DNA of 64,000 nt. Source: [Empedobacter] haloabium (GTDB lineage Bacteria; Pseudomonadota; Gammaproteobacteria; Burkholderiales; Burkholderiaceae_D). The stretch spans positions 434,001 through 498,000 of the forward strand of contig CP136508.1 of NCBI GenBank assembly GCA_008011715.2. The letters run 5' to 3'. The notes beneath the pieces were generated by a model. The model saw only the letters and a list, made by a program, of their open reading frames with translations, was not told the DNA's origin and made no database searches. Below, in pieces: positions 36,157-46,451 of this stretch. The translations under genes were made by a program, and so were the position numbers. Position 1 is the stretch's first letter. The number at the start of each line of letters is the position of its first letter.

Positions 36157-36903
36157 TCAGGCTTCCTTGCCGGTGCTGACGCTGCCCGTGAACTGATAGC
36201 GGTGGCCGGGATGCCACATGGTGACGATGGAGGCGACCTTGCCGTTCGAGCGGGTCTGGCGCCGCAGCACCAGGCAGGGCTGGCGCGCCTCCATGGCCAG
36301 CATCTCGGCGATGTCGCGCGGCGCGGCCAGCGCTTCCAAGCTGTAGCTGGCCCCTTGCAGCGGCGCGGCCGCCACCAGGTATTCGTTGGGGGTGATGCGG
36401 GTGAAGTCCTGCTCCATGTAGGCCGGCGCGCATTGCGGATTGACCCAGCGGTCCTCGACCTGGATCGGAACACCGTTCTCGTAATGGACGATGATGGAAT
36501 GGTACAGCGGCAGGCCCGCCGCCAGCTCGAACTGCTTGGCCAGCAGGTCGTTGGCGCGGCTCTGCTCCAGCAGCTGCAGGCTGCTGCGGTGGGTATGGCC
36601 GCGCGCGCGCACCTCGTCGGCGATGCTGCGGATCTGCAGCAGGGTTGCCTGGTATTTCTGCGGCGCCACGAAGGTGCCGGAGCCCTGGCGGCGCGTCAGC
36701 ACCTCTTCCGCCGTCAGCTCGCGCACGGCGCGGTTGACCGTCATGCGCGACACGCCGAATTGCTTGACCAGCGCCTGCTCGGACGGAATCACGTCGCCTT
36801 CCTTCCAGTGCCCGGCCGCGATCTGCGCCGTCAGGAAATCCTTGATGCGCTGGAAGATCGGCGTATTGTCCTGCTGGTGGTCGGGGGCTGGTTGTGCGTC
36901 CAA
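36157..36903 (-). CDS. hutC: HutC, GntR-family histidine utilisation repressor
   Basis: A 248-aa GntR/UTRA protein. Winged HTH at residues 14-80: PIFQRIKDFLTAQIAAG, IPSEQALVKQFGVSRMTVN and RRQGSGTFVA. The UTRA effector domain includes VEDRWVNPQCAPAYMEQDF, with the VNP and D-F-x-x-x-TPNEYL pattern specific to HutC, which senses urocanate. The hut operon it should control starts 7.8 kb downstream on the other strand and has a matching palindrome in its promoter. No operator is evident before hutC itself. Confidence 0.88.
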   Translation of the reverse strand: MDAQPAPDHQQDNTPIFQRIKDFLTAQIAAGHWKEGDVIPSEQALVKQFGVSRMTVNRAVRELTAEEVLTRRQGSGTFVAPQKYQATLLQIRSIADEVRARGHTHRSSLQLLEQSRANDLLAKQFELAAGLPLYHSIIVHYENGVPIQVEDRWVNPQCAPAYMEQDFTRITPNEYLVAAAPLQGASYSLEALAAPRDIAEMLAMEARQPCLVLRRQTRSNGKVASIVTMWHPGHRYQFTGSVSTGKEA

Positions 36904-37032
36904 ACGGTTTCTCCGCTGCTCGGTGCGGCGATTCTAGCACCGGCCCGGACGAATTCAAAAGCAAGGCCCGGAGTGCCGCGCCCCGGTGCGGGTCATAATA
37001 TGAGGGCATCGAACCGCAACGAGGGAATCACG

Positions 37033-38085
37033 ATGACCACCTATAGTAACGACGAGGCGCGCTGGGCCGCCGTGCAGCGGCGCGACCGCGGTGCCGACGG
37101 CCAGTTCTGGTATGCCGTGCGCACCACCGGCGTGTACTGCCGACCCTCCTGCGGCGCGCGTCCGGCGCTGCGCGCCAACGTCAGCTTCCACGCCTCGACC
37201 GAGGCGGCGGAGCAGGCCGGTTTCCGGCCGTGCCGCCGCTGCAAGCCGGACCAGCCGCCGCTGGCGGAACGGCACGCCGCGCTGGTCGAGCGCATGTGCC
37301 GCCTGATCGAAGCCGCCGACACGGCGCCCGACCTGGCCAGCCTGGCCGAGGCGGCTGGCGTCAGCCAGTTTCACCTGCACCGCATCTTCAAGGCGCACAC
37401 CGGCATCACGCCAAAAGCCTATGCGGCGGCGCAGCGCCAGCGCCGGATGCAGCAGAACCTGGCGCAGCAGCCGTCCGTCACCGATGCGATCTACGCGGCC
37501 GGCTTCAACTCCAGCGGCCGGTTCTATGCGGCGTCGCCCGGCGCGCTGGGCATGACGCCGACCGCGTTTCGCGCCGGCGGGCAGGGCGCCACGATCCGCT
37601 TCGCCATCGCCCAGTGCTCGCTGGGCGCGATCCTGGTGGCCAGCACGGACGTGGGCATCTGCGCCATCCTGATGGGCGACGACCCGGACGCGCTGGCGCG
37701 CGACCTGCAGGACCGCTTCCCGAAGGCGGAACTGCTCGGCGCCGAGCCGGCGTACGAGGAAACCGTGGCGCGCGTGATCGGCTTTGTCGAGGCGCCCGGC
37801 CTGGGCCTGGACCTGCCGCTGGATGTGCGCGGCACGGCCTTCCAGCAGCGCGTGTGGCAGGTGCTGCGCACCATCCCGGCCGGCCGGCGCGTCAGCTACA
37901 CGGAGCTGGCGCGGCTGATCGGCGCGCCGAACAGCGTGCGCGCCGTCGCCAGCGCCTGCGCGGCCAACGCGATCGCCGTCGCCATTCCCTGCCATCGGGT
38001 GGTGCGCACGGACGGTTCGCTGTCCGGCTACCGCTGGGGCGTCGAGCGCAAGCAGGCGCTGCTCGAGCGGGAGGCGGCGTCGTGA
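37033..38085 (+). CDS. ada: Ada: methyl-DNA repair methyltransferase and transcription activator
   Basis: A 350-aa full-length Ada. N-terminal zinc/methyl-phosphotriester domain with C36, C40, C67 and C70 (GVYCRPSCGARPA, FRPCRRCKPD), a central AraC-type HTH (SLAEAAGVSQFHLHRIFK) and a C-terminal O6-methylguanine transferase with the active site AIPCHRVV (C320). It repairs methylated DNA and, once methylated on Cys36, activates its regulon. The frame is open far upstream, but ATG 37033 begins the family. Its stop overlaps the next start (GTGA). Confidence 0.96.
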   Translation: MTTYSNDEARWAAVQRRDRGADGQFWYAVRTTGVYCRPSCGARPALRANVSFHASTEAAEQAGFRPCRRCKPDQPPLAERHAALVERMCRLIEAADTAPDLASLAEAAGVSQFHLHRIFKAHTGITPKAYAAAQRQRRMQQNLAQQPSVTDAIYAAGFNSSGRFYAASPGALGMTPTAFRAGGQGATIRFAIAQCSLGAILVASTDVGICAILMGDDPDALARDLQDRFPKAELLGAEPAYEETVARVIGFVEAPGLGLDLPLDVRGTAFQQRVWQVLRTIPAGRRVSYTELARLIGAPNSVRAVASACAANAIAVAIPCHRVVRTDGSLSGYRWGVERKQALLEREAAS

Positions 38086-38768
38086 CATTCGACTGGCCGG
38101 CGATCGAGGAGGCGCTGAACACGGCCGGCTGCGCCCGCGTGCCGGGCGTGCTGTCGGCCGCCGAGTGCGCGGCGTTGGCGGGGCTTTACCCGCGGGAGGC
38201 TTTGTTTCGCAGCCGCGTCGTGATGGCGCGGCATGGCTTCGGCCAGGGCGAGTACCAGTATTTCGCCTATCCGCTGCCGGACCTGGTCGCCACGCTGCGC
38301 GAGACGATGTACGGGCCGCTGGCGGCGATCGCCAACCGCTGGCAGGCGGCGCTGGACCTGCCGGTACGCTTTCCGGCGCGGCACGCCGAGTTCCTGGCGC
38401 GCTGCCACGACGCGGGCCAGGCGCGCCCGACGCCACTGCTGCTGCAATACCAGGCCGGCGACTACAACTGCCTGCACCAGGATCTATATGGCGAGCACGT
38501 GTTTCCATTGCAGGCGGCGTTCCTGCTGTCGCGGCCCGGGGCGGACTTCAGCGGCGGCGAGTTCGTGCTGACCGAGCAGCGCCCGCGCATGCAGTCGCGG
38601 GTGGAGGTGGTGCCGCTGGGGTTGGGGGATTGCGTGATCTTTCCGGTGCACCACCGGCCAGTGAATGGGACCCGGGGCATTTACCGCGTCAATATGAAGC
38701 ATGGCGTGTCGCGCGTGCGCAGCGGGTGGCGGCATACCTTGGGCGTCATTTTTCATGATGCGCAGTGA
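38082..38768 (+). CDS. 2OG-Fe(II) oxygenase coupled to ada
   Basis: A 228-aa protein with GTG start overlapping the ada stop. The double-stranded beta-helix core shows HxD in YNCLHQDLYGE (H132, D134), the distal His in VIFPVHHRPV (H190 or H191) and the 2OG-binding Arg in VRSGWRHTLGV. It belongs to the prolyl-hydroxylase-like 2OG oxygenases found behind ada in many Proteobacteria. Translational coupling with ada suggests a role in alkylation damage, parallel to AlkB, although it lacks AlkB-specific motifs such as the C-terminal RxxxxxR pair. Confidence 0.85.
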   Translation: MTFDWPAIEEALNTAGCARVPGVLSAAECAALAGLYPREALFRSRVVMARHGFGQGEYQYFAYPLPDLVATLRETMYGPLAAIANRWQAALDLPVRFPARHAEFLARCHDAGQARPTPLLLQYQAGDYNCLHQDLYGEHVFPLQAAFLLSRPGADFSGGEFVLTEQRPRMQSRVEVVPLGLGDCVIFPVHHRPVNGTRGIYRVNMKHGVSRVRSGWRHTLGVIFHDAQ

Positions 38769-38791
38769 GCAGTGCATTCCTGCGGAGGGCC

Positions 38792-38818
38792 GGGGTCAGA
38801 CCCGCCGGGTCTGACCCC
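38792..38818. repeat. GGGGTCAGACCC palindromic hairpin
   Basis: GGGGTCAGACCCG directly followed by its inverted copy CGGGTCTGACCCC, 27 bp in all. It sits between two convergent genes and could act as a structural transcription stop; it also matches the dispersed hairpin family seen at 28791, 53540 and 63609. Confidence 0.8.
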
Positions 38819-38856
38819 AGTTCTTCGCCTGAGTGATCGATGCACGTCCCCTGTGC

Positions 38857-41800
38857 TCAGTAATGCACCGTCAACCCGCAAGCCCGCTCCGGCTTGCAAA
38901 CCGCCACGGTGACCTTGACGCCGTCGGCGGCGGCGCGCACCACCGCCACTTCCAGCACCTTGCCGCGTGCCGCCAAGTGGCGCAGGCCGGGGCAGGTGTC
39001 GAGGTCGAAGCCGGTGAAGCGGCCGTGGCAGTCGTAGTGGACGGCGACAATGCGGCCCCGTACACGCTCGGCGTGCGGATCGTGGCTGTCGCCGCCATCG
39101 TCCCATGGGTCTTGGTCCGGGCACGGCTTGCCGCCGCCTCCCGGTGGCTGGTCCGGCTGGTCGTCCGGACCGCCGGCGGGCGACGGCTCGATCTTGTCCG
39201 GGTCGCCACCGAAGGCGCGCACGCGGTCGGCGATCTGGCCGAGATAGCGGTCGAACACGAGGCGCCACGCCGCATCCGCACCCAGCCCCTGCTGGACCCA
39301 GCGCAGCACCGCCAGCTTGCGCATCTCGCGTGCCAGCAGCAGCGGCCCCGTCGAGACGGGAATCTCGAATTCGAAGCTGCCCGTCACCTTGCGCAGCAGC
39401 GGCCCGCCGCTGACCTGGTGCGCCGTGACGCGGAAGCGCTGGCCCACTTTCACGGTCGGCGGCAGCTGGATGCTGACCAGGCCGGGCAGGCTGCGCGTCA
39501 GTGCCGGCGGCACCGGCAGGAACGTTACCTCGCCGATGCGGCAGCGCACCGTATGCGCGTCCACCAGTTCCAGCAGCTCGTAGCCGGGCCGGTGCACCTG
39601 CGCTTCCAGCAGCGATTCGAAATCCACGTCCGGCAGGTAGATCGTCGCGATCGCGTCGCGCGGCAGCGAGCCCCAGCGGATCATCAGCTCCGTCGTCAGC
39701 TTGCCTTGGCGTGAAGGTTGGCCCGGTCCCATCGGGTCCTCCACCGGTGGCGTGACGATCACGTCGGCGAGCGCCAGCTTGTCGAGGGCGGCAGTCACCA
39801 CCGCCGGGACGGGCTGCGGCGCGGGTGGCGCATCGAGGTTGAACGGCGCCAGCTCGAAGGTGTGCTGCACCACGTGGCCGGCCACGCCGCCGGGATTGTC
39901 CGATTCGACGATCGCGAGATTGCGCTGCGACAGCGAGTCGTGTTCCGCCGGCGCCGCGCCGCGCGGGATCGACGAGTGAGCCGGGAAGTGCAGCTCGGCG
40001 ATCAGGCACTGGTGCTCGCCGCGGATCAGCGCGCGCAGGTCGTCGCGCTGGTTAAAGTCCAGCCAGGCGCCGAAGAAGCGCGTCACCTCGGCGGCATCCT
40101 GGCCGTTCAGGGTCTGCACGTTGGGCGGGTCGGTCGCCGCCAGCCGGTCGCCGCCACGGGGGCTGGCGAAGTACGGGATCGAGGCCGTGCGCGCGCCGAT
40201 CATGCCGAACTGGGGCACCGCGGCCGGGCCGTTGCCGGCACGGCGGTACAGCGTGGTGTCGTTGTATTCGAAGCTGGTGCCCACCGTTGTCAGCGTGCGG
40301 AAGAACAGGCGCACGTCGTTGGCGTTGCGGCCCACCGGGGCGCGGTAGCGTACCCGCGCGAAGGCGTAATTGAACACCCGCACGCCGGCCACGTGCGACG
40401 ACAGCTCCAGCCGTGACGCGTCCTGGTCGGTCAAGAGCCGGGCGAACGGATGGTTGTCGTCGCGCGGGGCGCTGTTCATTCGATTGAGGACTTCGGCCAC
40501 GAAGCCGGGCCCGGCATTGGCGTCCGAATGCGGGATGCCCGCCAGCGGCACGCCGATGGGGCGCTGCACCACGCGCACGTCGATCGACAGCCAAGGCTCG
40601 TCGCCGTCCTTCATGTATGGCTTGGCGTCGCGGAACAGCGTCAGCTGGCCGCGCAGCTGCAGCGCGGTCGGCAGCACGACGTCGACGAAGACGTCGCGCC
40701 GGTTGTCCGCGCCGAGGGTGTTGAACGCGTCGAGGTTGTCGAAGGCGACGCCGTATTCGAGCACGAAGCGCTGCGCCACCCCGGGGGTGAAGCTGCCGGT
40801 CTCGGAGCGGATGTCGAGCAGCGTGGCACGCATGCCGGGCACGCTGCCGCCGCCGTCGGCGAAGTGGAACGTCAGCGCCGGCCCGCCGGGCAGCGCCAGG
40901 TCGGCCGGCAGATAGCCGTCCAGCACCAGCAACAGGGCATCGCCAACGATGCGCGGGCTCAGCGTGGACACCTCCTCGCGCGCGAACTGCGAGCGGTTCA
41001 GTACCAGGTAGCCGCCGCCGCCGACGCGCACGAAGCGGGCGCGCTGGCATGGCCGGCCCGCCTCGTCGATCACGAACAGCATGTACGCGCCCGGTGGCGC
41101 CACGGCGCCGTTGGGAGGTGCCTCGCACTGGATGCGGCCCTCGCCGACGCCGTCGAAACGCAGGCTGACGTGGCGCTGGTCGCCGTCGAAGGCGTGCGTG
41201 CAGGAGCCGCAGCGCATCAGCGCCACGTGGCGGATTGTGTTGGGCGCCGTGCAGCGGATCGTGAATTGCTGGCCCCATGCCACAAAGCCGGGCGCTTCCT
41301 GCAGCTCGGGGCGCGGGCCGCCCGGGTAGGGCGGCTGCCAGATCTCGTAGTTCAGGCGCCCGGTCGTGGCCGGGTCGCCCGGCCGGGCGTTGATGCTGGA
41401 GCCGGCCGTCCACACGGTGCCATCTGGCATCAGCAGGGCCGTCGAATGGTAGTTGCGGGTGACGGCGGCCGGGTCGTTCGGCGTGCTCCAGGTGCCTTGC
41501 GCGTCCTGCCCGCCGGCCTGCACGTACGAACCGCCACCGCCGCCCCAGTCGATCTGTGGGTCGTACAGTTCGGGCAGGCGCACGCCGTGCGACGTGTCGT
41601 CCGGGCCGGGGTCGTCGCCGTTGACGCCACCGACAACGGCGACCTGCCCCGTCGGCAGCAGCACGGCGAGGCAGTTGCGGCGCAGGCGCAGGCCGGCAGC
41701 GATCGTGCGTCCGCCCGCAGGGCCCCATGTGGGCCGCGCGCCATCGGGGCGGTCAAGGGCGATGCGCTGCGGATCGGGCGCGCCGCACAGCAGGAAGCGC

Positions 41801-42609
41801 GGGCGGTAGCCGTCGCCGGGCAGCAGCGGCAGCAACACGGACGGAAAGGAGAAGCCATGGTAGTCGCCCAGCGGCAGGTTGCACACGTCGCGCTGGCCGC
41901 CCGTGTAGGCGTTGTAGGCGAAGCAGTGCTCGATGCCGCCAATGCGCGAGGTGCAGAACACTTCGCCGCTGCGCAGCACGTGCAGGCGCGGGTACAGGTC
42001 CGGGCCGCCGGCGTTGGCGGCGCCCAGCGCCCCCACGATTTTCCAGCTGTTGAAGATGGGCCGGTAGCGCTCGGGCGTGTTGTTGTTGTGGCGGGTGTCG
42101 TCTTCCGCCGGGTGGCCGGCCACGATCAGCACGTCGCCGCTGGCCAGCGTCACCAGCGTGGGATACCAGCGCCCGCCGCCTTCGTCGCCCGGCTGGTCGC
42201 GGTTGGGCCGCATCGCTGCCACGTCCGTCATGAACCCGCCATGCGGGTTGTAGATGCTGGCGCTGCGATGGCCCGGGAAGTGACCCAGGCCACCGTGGCC
42301 GTGCGGATCGGCGCCGGGCGGGATGTTCTGCGGGAAGTAGGCCGTGCCGCCACCGATCAGCAGGCGCCCGTCCGGCAGCTGCGCGTGGCCGCAGCAGAAC
42401 AGGTCATGCGCGGGCGAGCGCACATAGGTGATCGCCCGCGTCACGCAGTTCATGCGCCGCGCCGCATCGACGTTGCGCGGGCTGTTGATGAAGGCGGGAT
42501 TGTGCTGGTCGCCACCGAAATAGATGATTTCGCCTTCGCCGTTATCGGTCGGCACGAGGGCGGCATGAATGGCCAGGATCTGGCTGTCGGCAGGGGAAGT
42601 CCAGGACAT
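38857..42609 (-). CDS. galactose/glyoxal oxidase-like copper radical protein with long C-terminal extension
   Basis: A 1250-aa protein. The first ~520 residues are a Kelch-type seven-bladed propeller plus the DUF1929 domain of AA5 copper radical oxidases. Putative copper and radical residues are visible: Cys in LFCCGHAQLPDGRLL (for the Tyr-Cys cross-link), Tyr in GRWYPTLVTLASGD, the YH pair in RNYHSTALLMPDG and the late His in GSCTHAFDGDQRH. The remaining ~700 residues (galactose-oxidase-unlike, beta-rich, with a proline/aspartate linker near GGPDDQPDQPPGGGG) are unrecognised. There is no signal peptide, unusual for the family. Lone gene, divergent from the amidohydrolase. Confidence 0.8.
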   Translation of the reverse strand: MSWTSPADSQILAIHAALVPTDNGEGEIIYFGGDQHNPAFINSPRNVDAARRMNCVTRAITYVRSPAHDLFCCGHAQLPDGRLLIGGGTAYFPQNIPPGADPHGHGGLGHFPGHRSASIYNPHGGFMTDVAAMRPNRDQPGDEGGGRWYPTLVTLASGDVLIVAGHPAEDDTRHNNNTPERYRPIFNSWKIVGALGAANAGGPDLYPRLHVLRSGEVFCTSRIGGIEHCFAYNAYTGGQRDVCNLPLGDYHGFSFPSVLLPLLPGDGYRPRFLLCGAPDPQRIALDRPDGARPTWGPAGGRTIAAGLRLRRNCLAVLLPTGQVAVVGGVNGDDPGPDDTSHGVRLPELYDPQIDWGGGGGSYVQAGGQDAQGTWSTPNDPAAVTRNYHSTALLMPDGTVWTAGSSINARPGDPATTGRLNYEIWQPPYPGGPRPELQEAPGFVAWGQQFTIRCTAPNTIRHVALMRCGSCTHAFDGDQRHVSLRFDGVGEGRIQCEAPPNGAVAPPGAYMLFVIDEAGRPCQRARFVRVGGGGYLVLNRSQFAREEVSTLSPRIVGDALLLVLDGYLPADLALPGGPALTFHFADGGGSVPGMRATLLDIRSETGSFTPGVAQRFVLEYGVAFDNLDAFNTLGADNRRDVFVDVVLPTALQLRGQLTLFRDAKPYMKDGDEPWLSIDVRVVQRPIGVPLAGIPHSDANAGPGFVAEVLNRMNSAPRDDNHPFARLLTDQDASRLELSSHVAGVRVFNYAFARVRYRAPVGRNANDVRLFFRTLTTVGTSFEYNDTTLYRRAGNGPAAVPQFGMIGARTASIPYFASPRGGDRLAATDPPNVQTLNGQDAAEVTRFFGAWLDFNQRDDLRALIRGEHQCLIAELHFPAHSSIPRGAAPAEHDSLSQRNLAIVESDNPGGVAGHVVQHTFELAPFNLDAPPAPQPVPAVVTAALDKLALADVIVTPPVEDPMGPGQPSRQGKLTTELMIRWGSLPRDAIATIYLPDVDFESLLEAQVHRPGYELLELVDAHTVRCRIGEVTFLPVPPALTRSLPGLVSIQLPPTVKVGQRFRVTAHQVSGGPLLRKVTGSFEFEIPVSTGPLLLAREMRKLAVLRWVQQGLGADAAWRLVFDRYLGQIADRVRAFGGDPDKIEPSPAGGPDDQPDQPPGGGGKPCPDQDPWDDGGDSHDPHAERVRGRIVAVHYDCHGRFTGFDLDTCPGLRHLAARGKVLEVAVVRAAADGVKVTVAVCKPERACGLTVHY

Positions 42610-42774
42610 GATGGTCTCCTTTGAAGGCGGTCTTCACCTTGAGGGTAGGCGAGGGCATGCAGGATGCAAGCGACGGCGACAAAGTCGGGACATTTGCACG
42701 ACATGCCGCGACGTCTGGCCCGGCCATGATGTTTTCGTTACACTGGCCGTTTCGATTCCACACAAGGATTTCCG

Positions 42775-44427
42775 ATGCGCCGCCCGTCCCTCCTGGCCGC
42801 CGCCCTCGCGCTGGCCTGCAACGCTTCCGCACAGACCCTGATCGACAATGCCAACGGCTACACGCTCGATGCGAGCGGAAAGCTGGCGCGCTTCCAGGCG
42901 CTGGCGTTCGATGCCGCCGGCCGCATCGTCGCCGTCGGCAGCAGCGCGGACGTGGCGGCCAAGGCGCCGGGCTACCGGCACATCGACCTGCAGGGCCGCA
43001 CCATGCTGCCTGGCCTGATCGACGCGCACGGCCACGTGTTCGGCCTGGGCCAGGTAGCCACGGCGGCGGAGCTGTACGGCACCACGTCGCTGGAGGGCGC
43101 CGTGCGCAAGGTGGCCGATTACGCGCGCGCCAACCCGCAGCGCGCCTGGGTGGTGGGCAACGGCTGGAACCAGGAGATCTGGAAGCTGGGCCGCTTCCCC
43201 ACGGCGGCCGAACTGGATGCGGCGGTGGCGGACCGCCCGGCGCTGATGCACCGCGTGGACGGCCATGCCGTATGGGTCAACAGCCGCGCGCTGGCGCTGG
43301 CCGGCATCACGAAGGACACGCCCGATCCGGCCGGCGGCAAGATCGAGCGCGACGCGCAGGGCAACGCCACCGGCATCCTGGTCGATGGCGCGATGGCGCT
43401 GGTAACGAAGGTGGTGCCGGCGGCCACGGAGGCGGAGGAACGCGCGGCGCTCGATGGCGCGCTGGCGCTGCTGGGCAAGAATGGCCTGACCAGCGTGCAC
43501 GACGCCGGCATCGGCGTGGCCGAGGACAAGCTGTACCGCGCCTACGCCGACCAGGGCAAGCTGACCACGCGCGTCTACGCGATGATCGGCGACACGGCGG
43601 CCGATTTCGACCGCCTGTCCGCCAGCGGCCCGTTGACCAGCTATGCCAACGACCTGTACGCGCTGGCATCGGTGAAGTTGTACGCGGACGGCGCGCTGGG
43701 CAGCCGTGGCGCCGCGCTGATCAAGCCCTACAGCGATGCGCCGCACACCCACGGCCTGCTGTTCTATAAAGATGGCGAAATGCGCGCGAAGATGGAAAAG
43801 GCCATCAAGGCTGGCTACCAGGTCAACGTGCACGCGATCGGCGACGCCGGCAACCGCCAGATCCTGGGCAATTACGCGGCGCTGCTGAAGAAGTACCCGA
43901 ACGTCCAGCGCCACCGCATCGAGCACGCCCAGGTGGTCGCGTTGGCCGACATCCCCCGCTTCAAGCGGCTGGGCATCATCCCGTCGATGCAGCCGACCCA
44001 TGCGACGTCGGACCAGAACATGGCCGAGCAGCGTGTCGGCCCCAAGCGCATCGAGGGCGCCTATGCCTGGCGCACCTTCCTGAAGCAGGGCTCGCGCATC
44101 GCCTGCGGCTCCGACTTCCCGATCGAGTCGCCCAACCCGTTCGAAGGGATCCACGCGGCCGTGACGCGCCAGGACATGCGCGGCGTGCCGAGCGGCGGCT
44201 GGCACAAGGAGCAGGCCATGACACTGACCGAGGCGCTGCGCTGCTTCACGCTGGACGCGGCCTGGGCGGCGCGCCAGGAAAAGGTCATCGGCTCGCTGGA
44301 AGCGGGCAAGTGGGCCGACTTCATCGTCACGGACCGCGACCTGTTCGCGATTCCGGCCAGCGAGATCGGCAAGATCGGCGTGCTGGAGACGTGGGTGGGT
44401 GGAAAGCGGGTGTTCCAGAAGCGCTAG
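42775..44427 (+). CDS. exported YtcJ-like amidohydrolase
   Basis: A 550-aa protein with signal peptide (LLAAALALACNASAQ). Amidohydrolase_3 family: first metal motif LPGLIDAHGHVFGLG, VDGHAVWVNSRAL, VNVHAIGDAGNRQIL, RIEHAQVV and the distal Asp in IACGSDFPIES. These are metal-dependent hydrolases of N-substituted amino acids or exo-enzymes of unknown substrate (YtcJ, NfdA relatives). The exported location is common in Massilia-like genomes. Confidence 0.88.
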   Translation: MRRPSLLAAALALACNASAQTLIDNANGYTLDASGKLARFQALAFDAAGRIVAVGSSADVAAKAPGYRHIDLQGRTMLPGLIDAHGHVFGLGQVATAAELYGTTSLEGAVRKVADYARANPQRAWVVGNGWNQEIWKLGRFPTAAELDAAVADRPALMHRVDGHAVWVNSRALALAGITKDTPDPAGGKIERDAQGNATGILVDGAMALVTKVVPAATEAEERAALDGALALLGKNGLTSVHDAGIGVAEDKLYRAYADQGKLTTRVYAMIGDTAADFDRLSASGPLTSYANDLYALASVKLYADGALGSRGAALIKPYSDAPHTHGLLFYKDGEMRAKMEKAIKAGYQVNVHAIGDAGNRQILGNYAALLKKYPNVQRHRIEHAQVVALADIPRFKRLGIIPSMQPTHATSDQNMAEQRVGPKRIEGAYAWRTFLKQGSRIACGSDFPIESPNPFEGIHAAVTRQDMRGVPSGGWHKEQAMTLTEALRCFTLDAAWAARQEKVIGSLEAGKWADFIVTDRDLFAIPASEIGKIGVLETWVGGKRVFQKR

Positions 44428-44459
44428 CAGCACCGGTTTTTACGCCGATCCCATCGCTT

Positions 44460-44673
44460 CGAGCGCCGCTATCGCCTCCTCGTCAACGGCTATCGCGACC
44501 GGCCGAGCGGGACCTTGCGCCTGAACGTGCCAATGGCGGCCTCGCGCCAGGGACCCGTGCTGGAGCCGTGGTGGCTGAGTTTTTCCGGCCCGTTCCTGTA
44601 CTACCCGGGCCGGCGGCTGGTACCGGCGCCGCTGCGTGCTTTCATCGACTTCATCCGCGCACAAGGCGCTTGA
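44460..44673 (+). pseudogene. internally deleted LysR-type regulator remnant
   Basis: One open frame reads VNGYRDRPSGTLRLNVPMAAS, the start of a LysR effector domain, then jumps within a few residues to SFSGPFLYYPGRRLVP and LRAFIDFIRAQGA, the usual LysR C-terminus, and a TGA at 44671-44673. About 170 residues of the effector domain and the whole DNA-binding domain are missing. Residues upstream of the remnant are not recognisable. Its end overlaps the hut -35 box. Confidence 0.6.
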
Positions 44674-44699
44674 CTTTAGTTGTATAGACAACCTATCCT
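44670..44699 (+). promoter_or_regulatory. hut promoter with HutC operator in the spacer
   Basis: TTGACT (44670-44675), an 18-bp spacer and TATCCT (44694-44699). The spacer holds the near-perfect palindrome GTTGTATAGACAAC (44679-44692), close to the known HutC half-site TTGTATA / TATACAA. A repressor bound here would block RNA polymerase directly; urocanate should release it. Confidence 0.75.
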
Positions 44700-44738
44700 G
44701 TGTCAGTTCGATAATCACGTGACCATCGAGGAGACGCC

Positions 44739-46447
<1,709 letters not shown>

Positions 46448-46451
<4 letters not shown>

